From assembly GCA_021521415.1 (NCBI GenBank), contig JAIQDT010014626.1, forward strand, positions 124,001 to 188,000: a stretch of 64,000 nucleotides of DNA. The letters are read 5' to 3'. The translations under genes and the position numbers were made by a program. The notes beneath the pieces were generated by a model. That model was not told the DNA's origin, searched no databases, and saw nothing but the letters and a program-made list of their open reading frames with translations. This stretch comes from Bidens hawaiensis. Lineage: Eukaryota > Streptophyta > Magnoliopsida > Asterales > Asteraceae. Of the stretch, positions 1-11,400 are shown piece after piece (the stretch's first letter is position 1; every line of letters starts with the position of its first letter).

Positions 1-3000
1 TAATAACACCTGAGTAAACTGAAAAAGAATAAATGTGCATACAATAACATTAAATATCTATACAGTAGAAATACTGACTTTGCTTCATCTTAAATAACTG
101 AAATGTATGTAGTACAAAAAGGGTAAGCGCACGTACTAATGTAAGCACTTCAGCAGTAAATCCTGGGCCTCAAAAGAAAGCTGATCAGGAATAGGAGGAT
201 GAGACTTGGTGGTACCAATATAAAAAAGAGCCGCAACCTGATATAAAAATGACGCTTACACAGTATAAATAAGTGCTAAATGTGTTTAGATATAAAATTA
301 TAAATGTAATATCCATACTTTTTCAAATAAAGTGATTTAGAAAGTGAATATGTTTTGACCGACTTCAACCCATTTGGCTTGTTAAAGATAACAATGTCAA
401 TACCTCAACTCGACTCGTGTCTATAAAAACAGGTTGAAATCGGGAGAGAATTATAAAAGGTAATTTAAACAGTACCTCCTGATAGTGTTGGCTCCAAGGA
501 GGCTTTCCTGTAGCCATTTCAATAATTGTACACCCAACACTCCAAATGTCAGCAGAACTAAAAAAACAACAGAAAAGATATTTATAGGTGTGATGCATAG
601 AAGATGGCGAAAAAATAAACAATTTATAAGTGTTCTATAGAATAAAAATTTAGAGGTCCATGTTAATACTCAAAAAAATAAATAGACAAAGAGAATTAAT
701 GAGTTGAATTGTATCTGATTGTGGTGAAAGTGTATAAAGCTATAGACTGAAGTACAAAACTTTGGAGCATAAAGTTAGCAGTAATGATCACTATTTTAAC
801 ATAAATAACCAGAAGTAGAACATAAGATCTCCTGAATTGTGGATAAATTAATATTGACATTATTTTAATTTGTTTCCTTTCCACCTTCTGATTCTGAAAA
901 ACTGTTTTTTACTTAACCTTTGGGGTCTTAGACCACCTCAACTCCTCGTGAAAGATGATCTAGCCTAACTTGTACTATGCTTACTTAAAATTTAATTTGA
1001 TTTTTGTAGAATATCAACAATACATATGTGTTATGCATATATGCATGTGTACATGCATTATATGTGTATGTTTGTACATACGTATATATAACTATAGATA
1101 TATACATGTATATAGTATACTCTTCTATGTAGATCCCCTATAAAGATGAATCTTGTTACACTTGAGTTTTATTTTTATTTTTTCTGGTTGTTTGGACTTT
1201 CTTTTTTCTTGAGTAGGCTTTAGAGTATGTATAGTTTGTGTAGTATGGTGGTGATAATTCAGACTATCGACCATTTCTTACACAAATTACTATTGTTTAC
1301 TTGTTTCATGATCTGCATTTCTGCACAATAATTTTAGTTGTGTGAAGTGTTATTACTTTCACAGTTCTAATATTAATTGGACGATTTTAGCTATTAATCA
1401 TATGATTTTTTAATTGAATTTAGGAAATAGTATTCACTTTATATGCCTATTGTATATTTTTAGTTACTGGGCTTCCTTCATCTTGAGTGTGCTTTTTTCG
1501 CGCCTATGCAACGGTGCAACTTTCCCCACTATGTGTATGTAACTATGTATATATCAATCAATCAATCATGCCCAGTAAAATCCCACCGACAGCAAAGCTA
1601 TAAGTAGGGTCTGGGGAGGGTGGGATGTAGGCACACCGTACCTCCATCCAAAGGAATGAAGAGGTGGCTTCCAGAGAGACCCTCGGCTCTAAGTACATGT
1701 GTATGAAGCAAAATAAAGGAAATCAAAGTTTAACAGTTATATACAAACTACTACTAATTATAATAATATTAATAATAAGATCACAGTTTAACAGCTATAT
1801 AAAAGCTAATAATAATAGTAATAATATATGTAAGGGAAATACCATTATGGTATGCGACCTAAATAAGTTAAGTCTAAGCCCTAAAGTATTCAATTCTCTC
1901 TAAAAATCCTTAACTTTAATTCTACTTCTCCACGAATTCCTATCCTCAACCATGTCCTCGGAGAGGTTTCGGTCTATCAAATCATGCCTAATCCTCTCAT
2001 CCCAAGTCAATTTCGGTCGTCCTCTACCCCTCCTCCCCTCTATAGTAATGTTTTCTACAGATCTAACAGGATTCGTCGTCTGTATTCTCTTTACATGTCC
2101 AAACCATCTCAATCTCCACTCTCTTATCTTGTCTGCTATGTTCGCCACCCCTAATCTCTCGCGAAACACAACGTTTCTTATTCGGTCTAGCCTTGTGTGC
2201 CCACACATCCAACGTAGCATTCTCATTTCTGCTACCTCCATCTTCCGCACTTGTGCCTTCTTGATGGCCCAACACTCTGTTCCATATAGCATTGCAGGTC
2301 TAACTGCCACCCTATAGAATTTTCCCTTTAGTTTAGTCGGGAAACTCTTGTCGCACAATATACCTGTGGCTGCTTTCCATCTACACCATCCTACCTGAAC
2401 TCGGTGGGTCACATCACTGTCTAATTCCCCATCGCTCTGTACAAATGATCCTAAATACTTGAACTTCGTTACCTGCGGGACCACCTGCCCTTCAATTGTG
2501 ATCTGTGCGTCTTCATTGTCGTTTATCCCACCAAAATCACAGTGGAGGTACTCCGTCTTAGATCGACTAATCTTTAAACCTTTTGTCTCTAAGGTTGTTC
2601 GCCACTCCTCAAGCCTCATGTTTAGATCTTGTTTTTTCTCAGCAAGTAACACAATATCGTCTGCGAACATCATGCACCACGGGAGAGTCCCCTGAATCGA
2701 CTTTGACAACTCATCCAAGACTACTGCAAAAAGAAACGGGCTCAACACTGACCCCTGGTGAAGACCTACCTCTACAGGAAAGAAATCAGTATCCCCCACT
2801 GGCGCACGGACACTTGTTTCACTCCTGGTATACATATCCATAATTATCTCTATGTATTTCCTGGGCACTCTTCTACCCTCCAAGCACTCCCAGAGCACCT
2901 GTCGTGGCACACTGTCGTAGGCCTTTTCTAGGTCAATAAACACCATATGTAGATCACGCTTCTTCTCCCTATACTTTTCCATTAATCTTCTTAGAAGGTG

Positions 3001-4997
3001 TATTGCCTCTGTGGTGGAACGCCCCGGCATGAAGCCAAATTGGTTGACCGTAACCTGAGTTTCTCGTCTAAGTCTACCCTCAATCACTCTTTCCCATAGC
3101 TTCATAGTATGACTTAGTAGTTTGATTCCTCGGTAGTTACCACAACATTGGGCGTCTCCTTTGTTCTTATAGATAGGAACTACAACGCTACTCCTCCACT
3201 GGCCTGGCATCTTACCTGATTTAAGAATACTATTGAACAGAGTAGTTAACCACATGACTCTTTCCTCCCCAGACACTTCCACACCTCGATGGGTATGTTG
3301 TCTGGGCCAACCGCCTTAGACCTTCCCATCCTCCTATGTGCATCCTTCACCTCTTCTCGTGTGATCCGTCGGCAGTAGCAGTTATTCGATTGTTGTCGTT
3401 GAAAGTTTGTGTTGTCATGTTCTTCTTGGAAAGCTCTCCCATTGTTAAAAAGATTGTGGAAGTAGGTTTGCCATCTTAGCTTGATGTCCTGCTCCTTGAC
3501 CAGTACATGCCCATCTGTATCCTTTATGAACTTCACCGGTCCTAGATCTTGCCTTCTACGCTCCCTGGCTTTGGCAATCTTAAACATAGCAAGTTCCCCC
3601 TCTTTTGTTTCTAGACTTTCATACATCCGTTTAAAGGCCGCCTTCTTTGCTTCCGCCACCGCCTTCTTCGCCTCTATCTTGGCCATTTTGTAGTTGTCCC
3701 TCAATTCCACTCGCTCCTCCTCATTCGTGCACCTCATTAGCTCCCTAAAACATCCTTGTTTGTCCCTTATCTTGTCTTGCACTGCGTCATTCCACCACCA
3801 AGACTCCTTATGCCCACTTGTCTTTCCTGTTGTGACCCCGAGAGTCTCCTTTGCTACTTGGATGATCTTTGTCTCCATAGCTTCCCATATATGAGTTGAG
3901 TCCCCATTTAGTCGAGCCCGCGTATGCAGCATGAGTTTATCCTTAAACAGTAGGAGATTTTCGTCCTTCAAATTTCCCCATCGAATTCTCGGTGTACCTT
4001 TCTTCTCTCGAACAGTCAGCTTATTTCTGAAGGCTATATCTGTCACTAGTAGTCGATGTTGAGTCACAACTACCTCCCCATGTATGACTTTGCAGTCCTT
4101 CCACCAACGTCGGTCTCCTTGCCTCATCAAAAGGTAGTCAATTTGCGTGTTGCGTCCGCCACTGCTAAAAGTGATTAAATGAGAATGTATATATCTCTAT
4201 ACTTGACTGTACTTACAAGCTATGGCCAGTCTGGAGAATAACTTCAGGAGCCATCCAATACGGTGTCCCCTTCATTGACTTTGCCCCTGAACCATTAGCC
4301 TGACGAAAACATAGTTTTCAATCACATAGCCTACTAAACAATGAAAATATATCTATAATTAAATAAGTGTGAGACAGGTGGTGAGCTTACCAGCTCAACA
4401 ACTTGCTTTGATGCACCAAAATCTGCTAGTTTGATGCAACCTTTATTGTCAACCAAAATGTTTGCCCCCTGAACACGAAAAGATATCATACCATTACTGA
4501 TTACACTATGATGTAACGTAATGTAACAAAAAGAATAAACAAAACAGAAATATGCACTGTAATGTCTCTATGCATAATGCCATTCTTGTGCAAATAATCA
4601 AGACCCAATAATAGTTGTTTGGTGTACATTCTTATAACCTGGTTGTAAAAAAAAACAAAAAAATAAACAAAGAAATAATGTATGGTATAATAAAAGAAGT
4701 AAAAGTGAAATTTACATACTGCCTCAGGAAATGGTCCAAATTTCCCTAAAAGAGAAGAAATTGATCCTCCAGGAACAAACTCCAGAAGAATATTTAAAGT
4801 TTCATCTTCTCGTACGGTTCCAAGATACCTCTAAAGTAACAATGTTTAAAAATAAATAAGCATAATAATTTGTTAACAGGTAGATGGAATTGCACTTACA
4901 ACAATGTTTGGATGAGAAAGATTCTTGAGAAGCTTGACTTCTTCTTCAAGTTCCCGAATGTGAACCTAGTTGAAAAATTCAAAATCTAATAACTTAA

Positions 4998-5035
<38 letters not shown>

Positions 5036-5341
5036 TGAAGAAGTGAGAGAAGAAAGAAAAGAAACCTGAGTGTTGTCTTTGAAAGCGGTGTTAGCAGCAA
5101 TTGAGACCTGTTTAACAGCAAGCAGCTCTCCAGAATCTAGATTCATGCCCATATAGACCTGACCGAAGGCCCCGCAGCCGATCAGCTCACCTCTTCGCCA
5201 GCGAATAACAACTTGGTCGGGCTTGGGGAGGAGAAGTCGACTGAAAACCCTGGACTTGATCTTATCCACTAGACTTCCGCCATCGCCTTCCGGTGAACGG
5301 AAAACCAGAGATCGCCGGAAGGATCCCAGCATCTCATTCAT
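1..5341 (-). CDS. MAPKKK of the ANP/NPK1 type, 5' part of a spliced gene
   Basis: Ser/Thr MAP kinase kinase kinase; the plant ANP/NPK1 family acts in cytokinesis and oxidative-stress signalling. Coding exons, with GT/AG borders read on the minus strand: 5341-5066, 4965-4900, 4830-4720, 4638-4558, 4468-4391, 4299-4217, 557-476 and 237-about 137. The gene continues beyond the left edge. Exon 1 starts [17 protein letters not shown], close to the ANP/NPK1 N-terminus. The glycine loop ([15 protein letters not shown]), the ATP-binding Lys (LLAVKQV), the DFG segment (KLADFGASK) and the [10 protein letters not shown] segment are all present. Exon phases join cleanly through 476. The catalytic loop reads HRDIT rather than the family's HRDIK, because the exon ends in ACA before a GTGCAT donor. 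The border of the last exon is uncertain. A LINE lies in the 558-4216 intron. Family assignment is firm; activity of this copy is less so. Confidence 0.9.
1556..4184 (-). mobile_element. RTE-clade LINE, 5'-truncated, with target site duplication
   Basis: A non-LTR retrotransposon lies antisense to + and parallel to the host gene inside a MAPKKK intron. It is bounded by the 11-bp direct repeat ATGTATATATC at 1545-1555 and 4185-4195. Its 3' end has the short tandem ATTG/TGAT tail typical of RTE elements (1556-1569 on +) instead of poly(A). The 5' end is cut inside the endonuclease domain, whose last part ([18 protein letters not shown]) starts directly at the duplication. About 330 bp of 3' UTR follow the ORF. 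Confidence 0.92.
1900..4184 (-). pseudogene. LINE ORF2 fragment: end of endonuclease, reverse transcriptase
   Basis: The reading frame from 4184 covers the C-terminal tip of the apurinic endonuclease and the linker (3246-4184). After one frameshift near 3260-3285 it continues through the reverse transcriptase and C-terminal region to a stop at 1900. Visible RT motifs are [48 protein letters not shown] and the catalytic MFADDIVLL. The C-terminus has the MRMLRWMCG and RGRPKLTW motifs found in plant RTE-like proteins (often mis-annotated as craniofacial development protein 2-like). Most of the endonuclease is absent and the frame is broken, so this copy cannot mobilise itself. Confidence 0.9.
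4998..5034. repeat. (AAT)n microsatellite in MAPKKK intron 1
   Basis: About twelve uninterrupted AAT/ATA units lie 30 bp inside intron 1, near the exon 1 donor. Confidence 0.9.
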
Positions 5342-5695
5342 TCAACTCAATTTTTATTATTAGGGTTTCACTCACAACATGGGATGGTGGCAAGGAGGGA
5401 AAGAGGATACTAGTTTCCTTTTTCAAATATTATTATTAAAAACTTGCTGACGGACTAATTCACTACTGGTTTTCATCTTAGTGGATCTTACTTTCATCTA
5501 TTTTTTCTTTTTAATTTTAATTAGCTTAGTGCATTCACATCTCATTTCATATATTTTTCTTATAATTTAACTAAAAAACATTATTTCATCAATTTATTTA
5601 TCATTTCTCAAAATTCTTCCACATTTTATTCCCTATTCATATCCATAAATTAATTCTTTATTATTTTTTTCTCTTTTGACTTATTATATAGTAAA
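5342..5695 (-). promoter_or_regulatory. 5' flank of the MAPKKK gene
   Basis: AT-rich sequence upstream of the ATG at 5341. No clear TATA box was chosen. The Helitron terminus begins at 5696, so the intact proximal upstream region is only about 350 bp before transposon DNA. Confidence 0.45.
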
Positions 5696-5919
5696 CTAGG
5701 GTATATATCCGCGTAACACGCAGGTGGAATAACATGTCACTAAACATAATAAATTTGTATAACAAATTCAAGCACACAAAACTTCTTCAACTTTCGGATC
5801 AAAACGTTAATCATTTACAATGTCTAGATATTAAAAGTTTAAAGTTACAATAAGTTAGTGTACACCAAACCACAAAAAAACATCAACAAAAAGATCTAAA
5901 CATATTCTTTCATATTAAA

Positions 5920-8266
5920 TGTGACACCCGGTAATTTCCCAATCCTATAAACTAAGTAATCAACCTAATAATTAGGTGATTGTAAATATTAAGCGCGCTA
6001 TGTTAGAATCAGCGCGGGGATTTGTTATATGCGCCGTGCGCGAGCGCGCCATGTTAGTCAGCGCGGGCATGTTATGTGCGCCCTGCGCGAGCGCACCATG
6101 TTAAGAACCTGCGTGGGCATATGTTATATGCGCCGTGCGCGAGTGTATTGGTTTTATGTATCCATAACTTAATGTTGTCTATTGGGTTGACCGTCTCGCA
6201 TGATGCTAAGGCGGGTGCATCCCAAATCGTTTATGCGCGTGCGGAAGGGGAACTAACCTCCCCGCATGGCGGGAACATTGAGAGCTAGTTTGTCTGAAGC
6301 TCCAAGATGGAATTGACTTCAACATGACTGATCACTATGTTGAAATACCAAGACCACCTGGAGAATCTACAAATGAAACTCAATGTCCCTGACTGCGAGA
6401 AGGTTACGTACCTACCCGCAGCAAAGAAATGTCCTTCACGCAGAAAGCTATGCGCACAAAGTGATACGCGCAGAACACTTAGTCTATTCTCCAGATGTAA
6501 GGAGATTACTCCCGCCCAAAAGGAAACAGTAGCGTGTTTCAGAGATTTTTCCACTTTTTACTGTACACTGACAAAAGTACCTGAAAAAGCACACTGTAAC
6601 ATGAAAAGTCAACTGTCAGCCACCCTACTCCCACCAACCACAGACCTGCATGTCCTGTCCAAATCAAATCAAAATCTTTTATCCACTACTCCACTTTTAA
6701 ATAAATAATAATAATTTCCATACTTTATCATCATTACACCTAGATATGAAAAGATTACAATCCCCTAAAGCAAGGGATTGTGTTCCCTTGAGTTTGCCTA
6801 TAAATATGTAACCTAAATTATCACCCAAAACACACTTCAAACTTCTCTCTTAAGAACTGCAAACTTGCACTAATCATCTCCCAAGCATCCGTTGTTTTCA
6901 TTCCCGATCCTGTTACTAGGTAAGCCGAGAATATAACCTTGAGATCTACTTTCCAACCCTTATATTCTCCTATTTCTTGATCTTAATATATATACTTCTT
7001 GTTATTTAATCGTATTCTAGACCTTCAATTCCGAGGCCAACACCAAGAAAACCCGAATCTCGATTAATCCCTTAACAAGAACCACAGTGAGTCTCACAGC
7101 CCCTATTTTCACTGTTTTCACTACTTTTAAACTGTTTTCGGGGCGAGGGACACGTACTTAAATAATGTTTTATCATGGTATACTTACAAGCTATGCAAGC
7201 GATTATGTGTTTAAATTATGTTTCATGATGAGCAATGCGAACGGTTATCTATGGTTTTCGATGTATGTGCGCTAGAATTCGAGTAAGTGATCACTTTACC
7301 ATTGGAACTCGAAGGGTAGGGACTGCTGGTTTGATCCACCCACTCGTAGGGGTCGCACCTCTTTGCATGGACGAGTGCCTAGTATGGTCATGGGGCAGTA
7401 CTATGGGTTTGAGCCCGCTCGTAGGGGTCGCGCCTCTTTGTATGGACGAGCGCCTTGTTTTCCGGCACAACGTCCGCGCGTAACCCGCGGGACGGAATTA
7501 TTGTTTACCTCGTAGGGGCAGCGCCTCTTTGCATAGACGAGCACGGTTTTTCAGAAATGTCCACGCGTAACCCGCGGGACGGCATTACATTATTTAGCTC
7601 GTAGTGGCAGCGCCACTTTGCATGGACGAGCACGTTTTCCAGAAACGTTCGCGCGTAACCCGCGGGACGGTATTACTTATTTCGCTCGTAGTGGCAGCGC
7701 CACTTACACAGACGAGCACGGTTCCCAGTAATGTTCGCGCGTAGCCCGCGGAACGATTTTTATCAGAAATATGTGTCAGATCTATGTTTTCATACGGATT
7801 ATCAAGCATATGTTTAGACATGAAATCAGAAATGTGTTTCAATATGATTTTTATCAAGACTATGATGCAATGCGATTTATCAAGTTACTAAAACTTGTGA
7901 ACTCACTCAGTTTATACTGATTCAAATGTTTTACGTGTCTTTCAGGAGATAACTAGGTAGCGCATGGAGTCACACTTAGAGCACCTCACGTTGAACATCT
8001 AAAACTAGCTTTTTGGAAGATTTTAGTTATATCCCTTCGATGCGCATGGTTGTTCCCGCCGCGCAAGGGGATATGGCGTGGAAATCTTCAACAGTTTTTA
8101 TACTTGGATGTTTTTATGTAATTTTTAAACAATGTAATGTATTTGTATTAAACATTTCATGCGCAATGAAAATCTTACTTTGAATGTTTGCAATGGCCCG
8201 TGCTTAATTATCAATCCCCACTCGAGCGCGCCCGGCTGTTTCCGCCGCTCAGGGCCGGGTGTGACA
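5920..8266 (+). repeat. 5' LTR of the gypsy element
   Basis: Starts TGTGACACCC and ends GGGTGTGACA. A TATA-like CCTATAAATATG near 6799 marks the probable U3 promoter. The first part has repeated GC-rich blocks (GCGCCGTGCGCGAG type, about 6000-6145), and the R/U5 side has a hairpin-forming tandem array at 7343-7760. Short ORFs inside the LTR recur in the 3' LTR only because the LTR is duplicated. Confidence 0.97.
7343..7760 (+). repeat. Five-unit hairpin array inside the 5' LTR
   Basis: Units start at about 7343, 7417, 7509, 7597 and 7684. Each has an outer stem CTCGT...ACGAG around an inner stem-loop. The last four are followed by a CGCGTAACCCGCGGGACGG-type spacer. The inner stem is AGTGGC/GCCACT in units 4-5 and AGGGGC/GCCTCT in unit 3. 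The same array is at 14367-14784 in the 3' LTR. Confidence 0.85.
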
Positions 8267-8269
8267 GAT

Positions 8270-8281
8270 TGGTATCAGAGC
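8270..8281 (+). promoter_or_regulatory. Primer binding site (initiator Met tRNA)
   Basis: TGGTATCAGAGC, complementary to the 3' end of initiator methionine tRNA, three bases after the 5' LTR. Confidence 0.95.
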
Positions 8282-8495
8282 ACTGGTTATAGCGAACTAG
8301 GAAAAGAAGTTTTAACCTAGACTATAACCGTTGGGGAATCGCATGAAATATTTTTCAAAGAAAATATTTTCAAAAGAAACTATACACACACTTAGGAACA
8401 CGGGTCACACAGTGTCTAGTGAATAATGATAAGAACATTATGTGCTCTGAGTACATGCGCTAAGTTTGATATATTTTCACTCTTTTAAAGCAAGA

Positions 8496-11400
8496 ATGCC
8501 TCCAACTAAAGCCAAGGGAATTACCATGACACCCGAGGAACTCGCAGAAATAATCGCGCAAGCGATCGCAACACATGAGGCCAGCAAGGCCGAATCTAGT
8601 CAGGGTCGTCAGGAGAACGAGACCCCAGAACCCGAATCAGGAGCTTTGGACAAAGGATGCTCCTACAAGACATTTATGGCCTGTAGGCCTTGGCCATTCA
8701 AGGGTACCGAAGGGGCCATTGGGCTCTACAACTGGATTGACAAGATGGAGACAGTTCTCTCCATTAGCAGATGTAGTGAGAACCAGAAGGTCCTTTACGC
8801 GACCTGCATGTTCCAAGAAGCAGCTTCGTCTTGGTGGAAGCTTCAAGTGAAGACTTTGGGGCGAGAAGTTGCTCTTCACAAGACCTGGGAGGAACTGAAG
8901 GAAATGTTGATGAGAAAGTTCTGTTCTCGCGCAGAAATTCAGAGTCTGTAACAGGAATTCTGGAACCACATCATGGTAGGAACGGATATCGACGCCTACA
9001 ACAACCGGTTCAACTAGCTTTGCCAGTTGGTGCCAGACATGGCAAACACTGAGGAAAAGAAGATCGAGAGGTATATCTTTGGGTTACCTCCTGTTGTTAG
9101 GGTTCCGCTCAACGCCGCAGCGCCTCCAACCTTTGATGAGGCGGTAGCGCGGGCCATCACCCTTACAAGGGATACGGTCCGTGCGGGTATGTTGACTACG
9201 CGCGGAAACGAGCAGCGAACCTCTGACTCCAAGAGGAAATGGAACTCTCACCACCGAGGGTCCGACTCCAAGCAGCCACCGTTCAAGAAGCAGGAGAGCG
9301 CAAGGGTTTACGCGATCCAAGCCGCGGAACCATCAAGGAAAGGATACAGCGGGCCTCGCCCATGGTGCAGCAAATGCAAGTATCACCACGAGGGTGAATG
9401 CGCAAGAATCGAATGCGCCAAATGTGGCAGACCAGGGCACAAGGCGATGAATTGCCGTATCAGAGAAGCTGGAGCAAGCGACAACTGCTACGCATGCGGG
9501 AAGCCAGGGCATTTCAGTCGGGATTGCCCGCAAAAGGGAAACCAAGCTCGCGGGAGAGCTTTTGTGATCGGCGCGGGCGAAGCTAAAGAAGAGCCGAATG
9601 TGGTAACCGGTACGTTTTTGCTTAACGGCCATTTTGCATCTGTCTTATTTGATACTGGCGCTGACCTAAGTTTTATATCCGCCGAGTTTAAAGACTCCCT
9701 AGGCCTAGCAACCAGTAGGCTAGACACACATTATACTATAGAACTAGCCAATGGTAGGCAGTTATGCGCGAACGAAAGAACTGAACAATGTGTAATAGTC
9801 ATGGGAGGTCACGGGTTCATTATTAACTTGTTGCCAATAGACTTGGGAAGTTTTGACATTGTAATAGGTATGGATTGGTTAGTCGAGAACCACGCGGAAG
9901 TTATTTGTCATGAGAAGTAGGTTCGGGTCCCACTGTTGAACGGAGAAACCTTGGTGATTCAAGGGGAAAGAAGGGGAGTTGCGACGAAACTGATTTCGTG
10001 CCTAAAGGCGCGCAAGTGCCTAAGGAAGGGGTGCTACGCCTTCCTGGCGCATGTAGTAGAGAAGAAAGTAGATGAGCGAAGAATTGAAGACTTACCAGTA
10101 GTGCGCGAATTTCCAGAAGTTTTTCCTGAAGATTTGCCCGGATTACCGCCGCCGCGACAAGTCGAGTTTCGTATTGATTTAGTCCCAGGAGCTGCGCCAG
10201 TAGCTCGAGCGCCTTATCGACTAGCTCCATCTGAGATGCAAGAGCTATCCAATCAGTTACAGGAACTATTGGATAAGGGTTTCATACGCCCAAGCTTTTC
10301 ACCTTGGGGAGCTCCAGTACTGTTTGTTAAGAAGAAGGATGGTTCGTTCAGAATGTGTATTGACTATAGGGAACTGAACAAGCTGACAGTCAAGAATCGG
10401 TACCCCTTACCGAGGATTGACGACTTATTTGACCAGTTGCAGGGATCCAGTTATTATTCAAAGATAGATCTACGGTCAGGATACCACCAACTTAGGGTCC
10501 ATGAGGAAGATGTGCCGAAAACAGCCTTCCGAACTAGATACGGCCATTATGAGTTCTTAGTGATGCCTTTCGGGCTAACTAATGCGCCGGCTGTATTCAT
10601 GGATCTGATGAACCGCGTGTGCAAACCATACTTGGATAAATTTGTAATTGTATTTATAGATGATATTCTGATTTACTCTCGGACCAAGGCCGAGCATGAG
10701 CAACACCTGAGATTGATTTTGGAATTGTTAAAGAAAGAGAAGTTGTATGCGAAGTTTTCCAAGTGTGAGTTTTGGCTTAGAGAAGTTCACTTTCTCGGTC
10801 ACGTTGTAAACGAGAAAGGAATACACGTTGATCCTTCCAAAGTCAAGGCCATCGAAAACTGGGAAGCGCCAAAAACCCCAACTGAGGTGAGGCAATTCCT
10901 AGGACTAGCTGGCTACTATCGACGCTTCATTGAGAACTTCTCCAAGATAGCTCTACCTCTGACCGCGCTAACTCAGAAAGACAAGAAGTTTGTTTGGGGC
11001 GAAAATCAGGAAGCGGCATTTCAAATGTTGAAACAGAAGTTATGTAGTGCGCCAATCTTGTCTCTGCCCGAGGGGACGGATGACATCGTCGTTTACTGCG
11101 ACGCTTCACATTAGGGACTCGGATGTGTCCTTATGCAGCGAGACAAAGTCATAGCGTATGCCTCGCGCCAACTCAAGACCAATGAAAAGAACTACACAAC
11201 GCATGATCTGGAACTTGGAGCGGTTGTCTTCGCGCTAAAGATTTGGCGCCATTACCTCTATGGTACAAAGTGTATAATCTTTACGGATCACAAGAGCCTT
11301 CAACATATATTTGATCAAAAGGATCTAAACATGAGGCAACGAAGATGGGTTGAATTGTTGAATGATTATGATTGTGAAATAAAGTATCACCCTGGAAAGG

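Noticed and set aside
1952..2843. Plus-strand ORFs across 1952-3894
   Set aside because: They are shadows of the LINE reverse transcriptase on the opposite strand, which has all the RT motifs.
5662..5695. 34-bp target site duplication of a 10.4-kb element
   Set aside because: Too long for known target duplications here. Adjacency to the CTAG hairpin end and A-rich Helitron-like 5' sequence fits tandem Helitron ends better.
6076..6708. Small genes conserved at two places (6076-6708 and 13099-13731)
   Set aside because: Identity comes from the two LTRs of one element, not from conservation of a protein.
8270..8290. tRNA 3' end fragment
   Set aside because: It is the retrotransposon primer binding site directly after an LTR.
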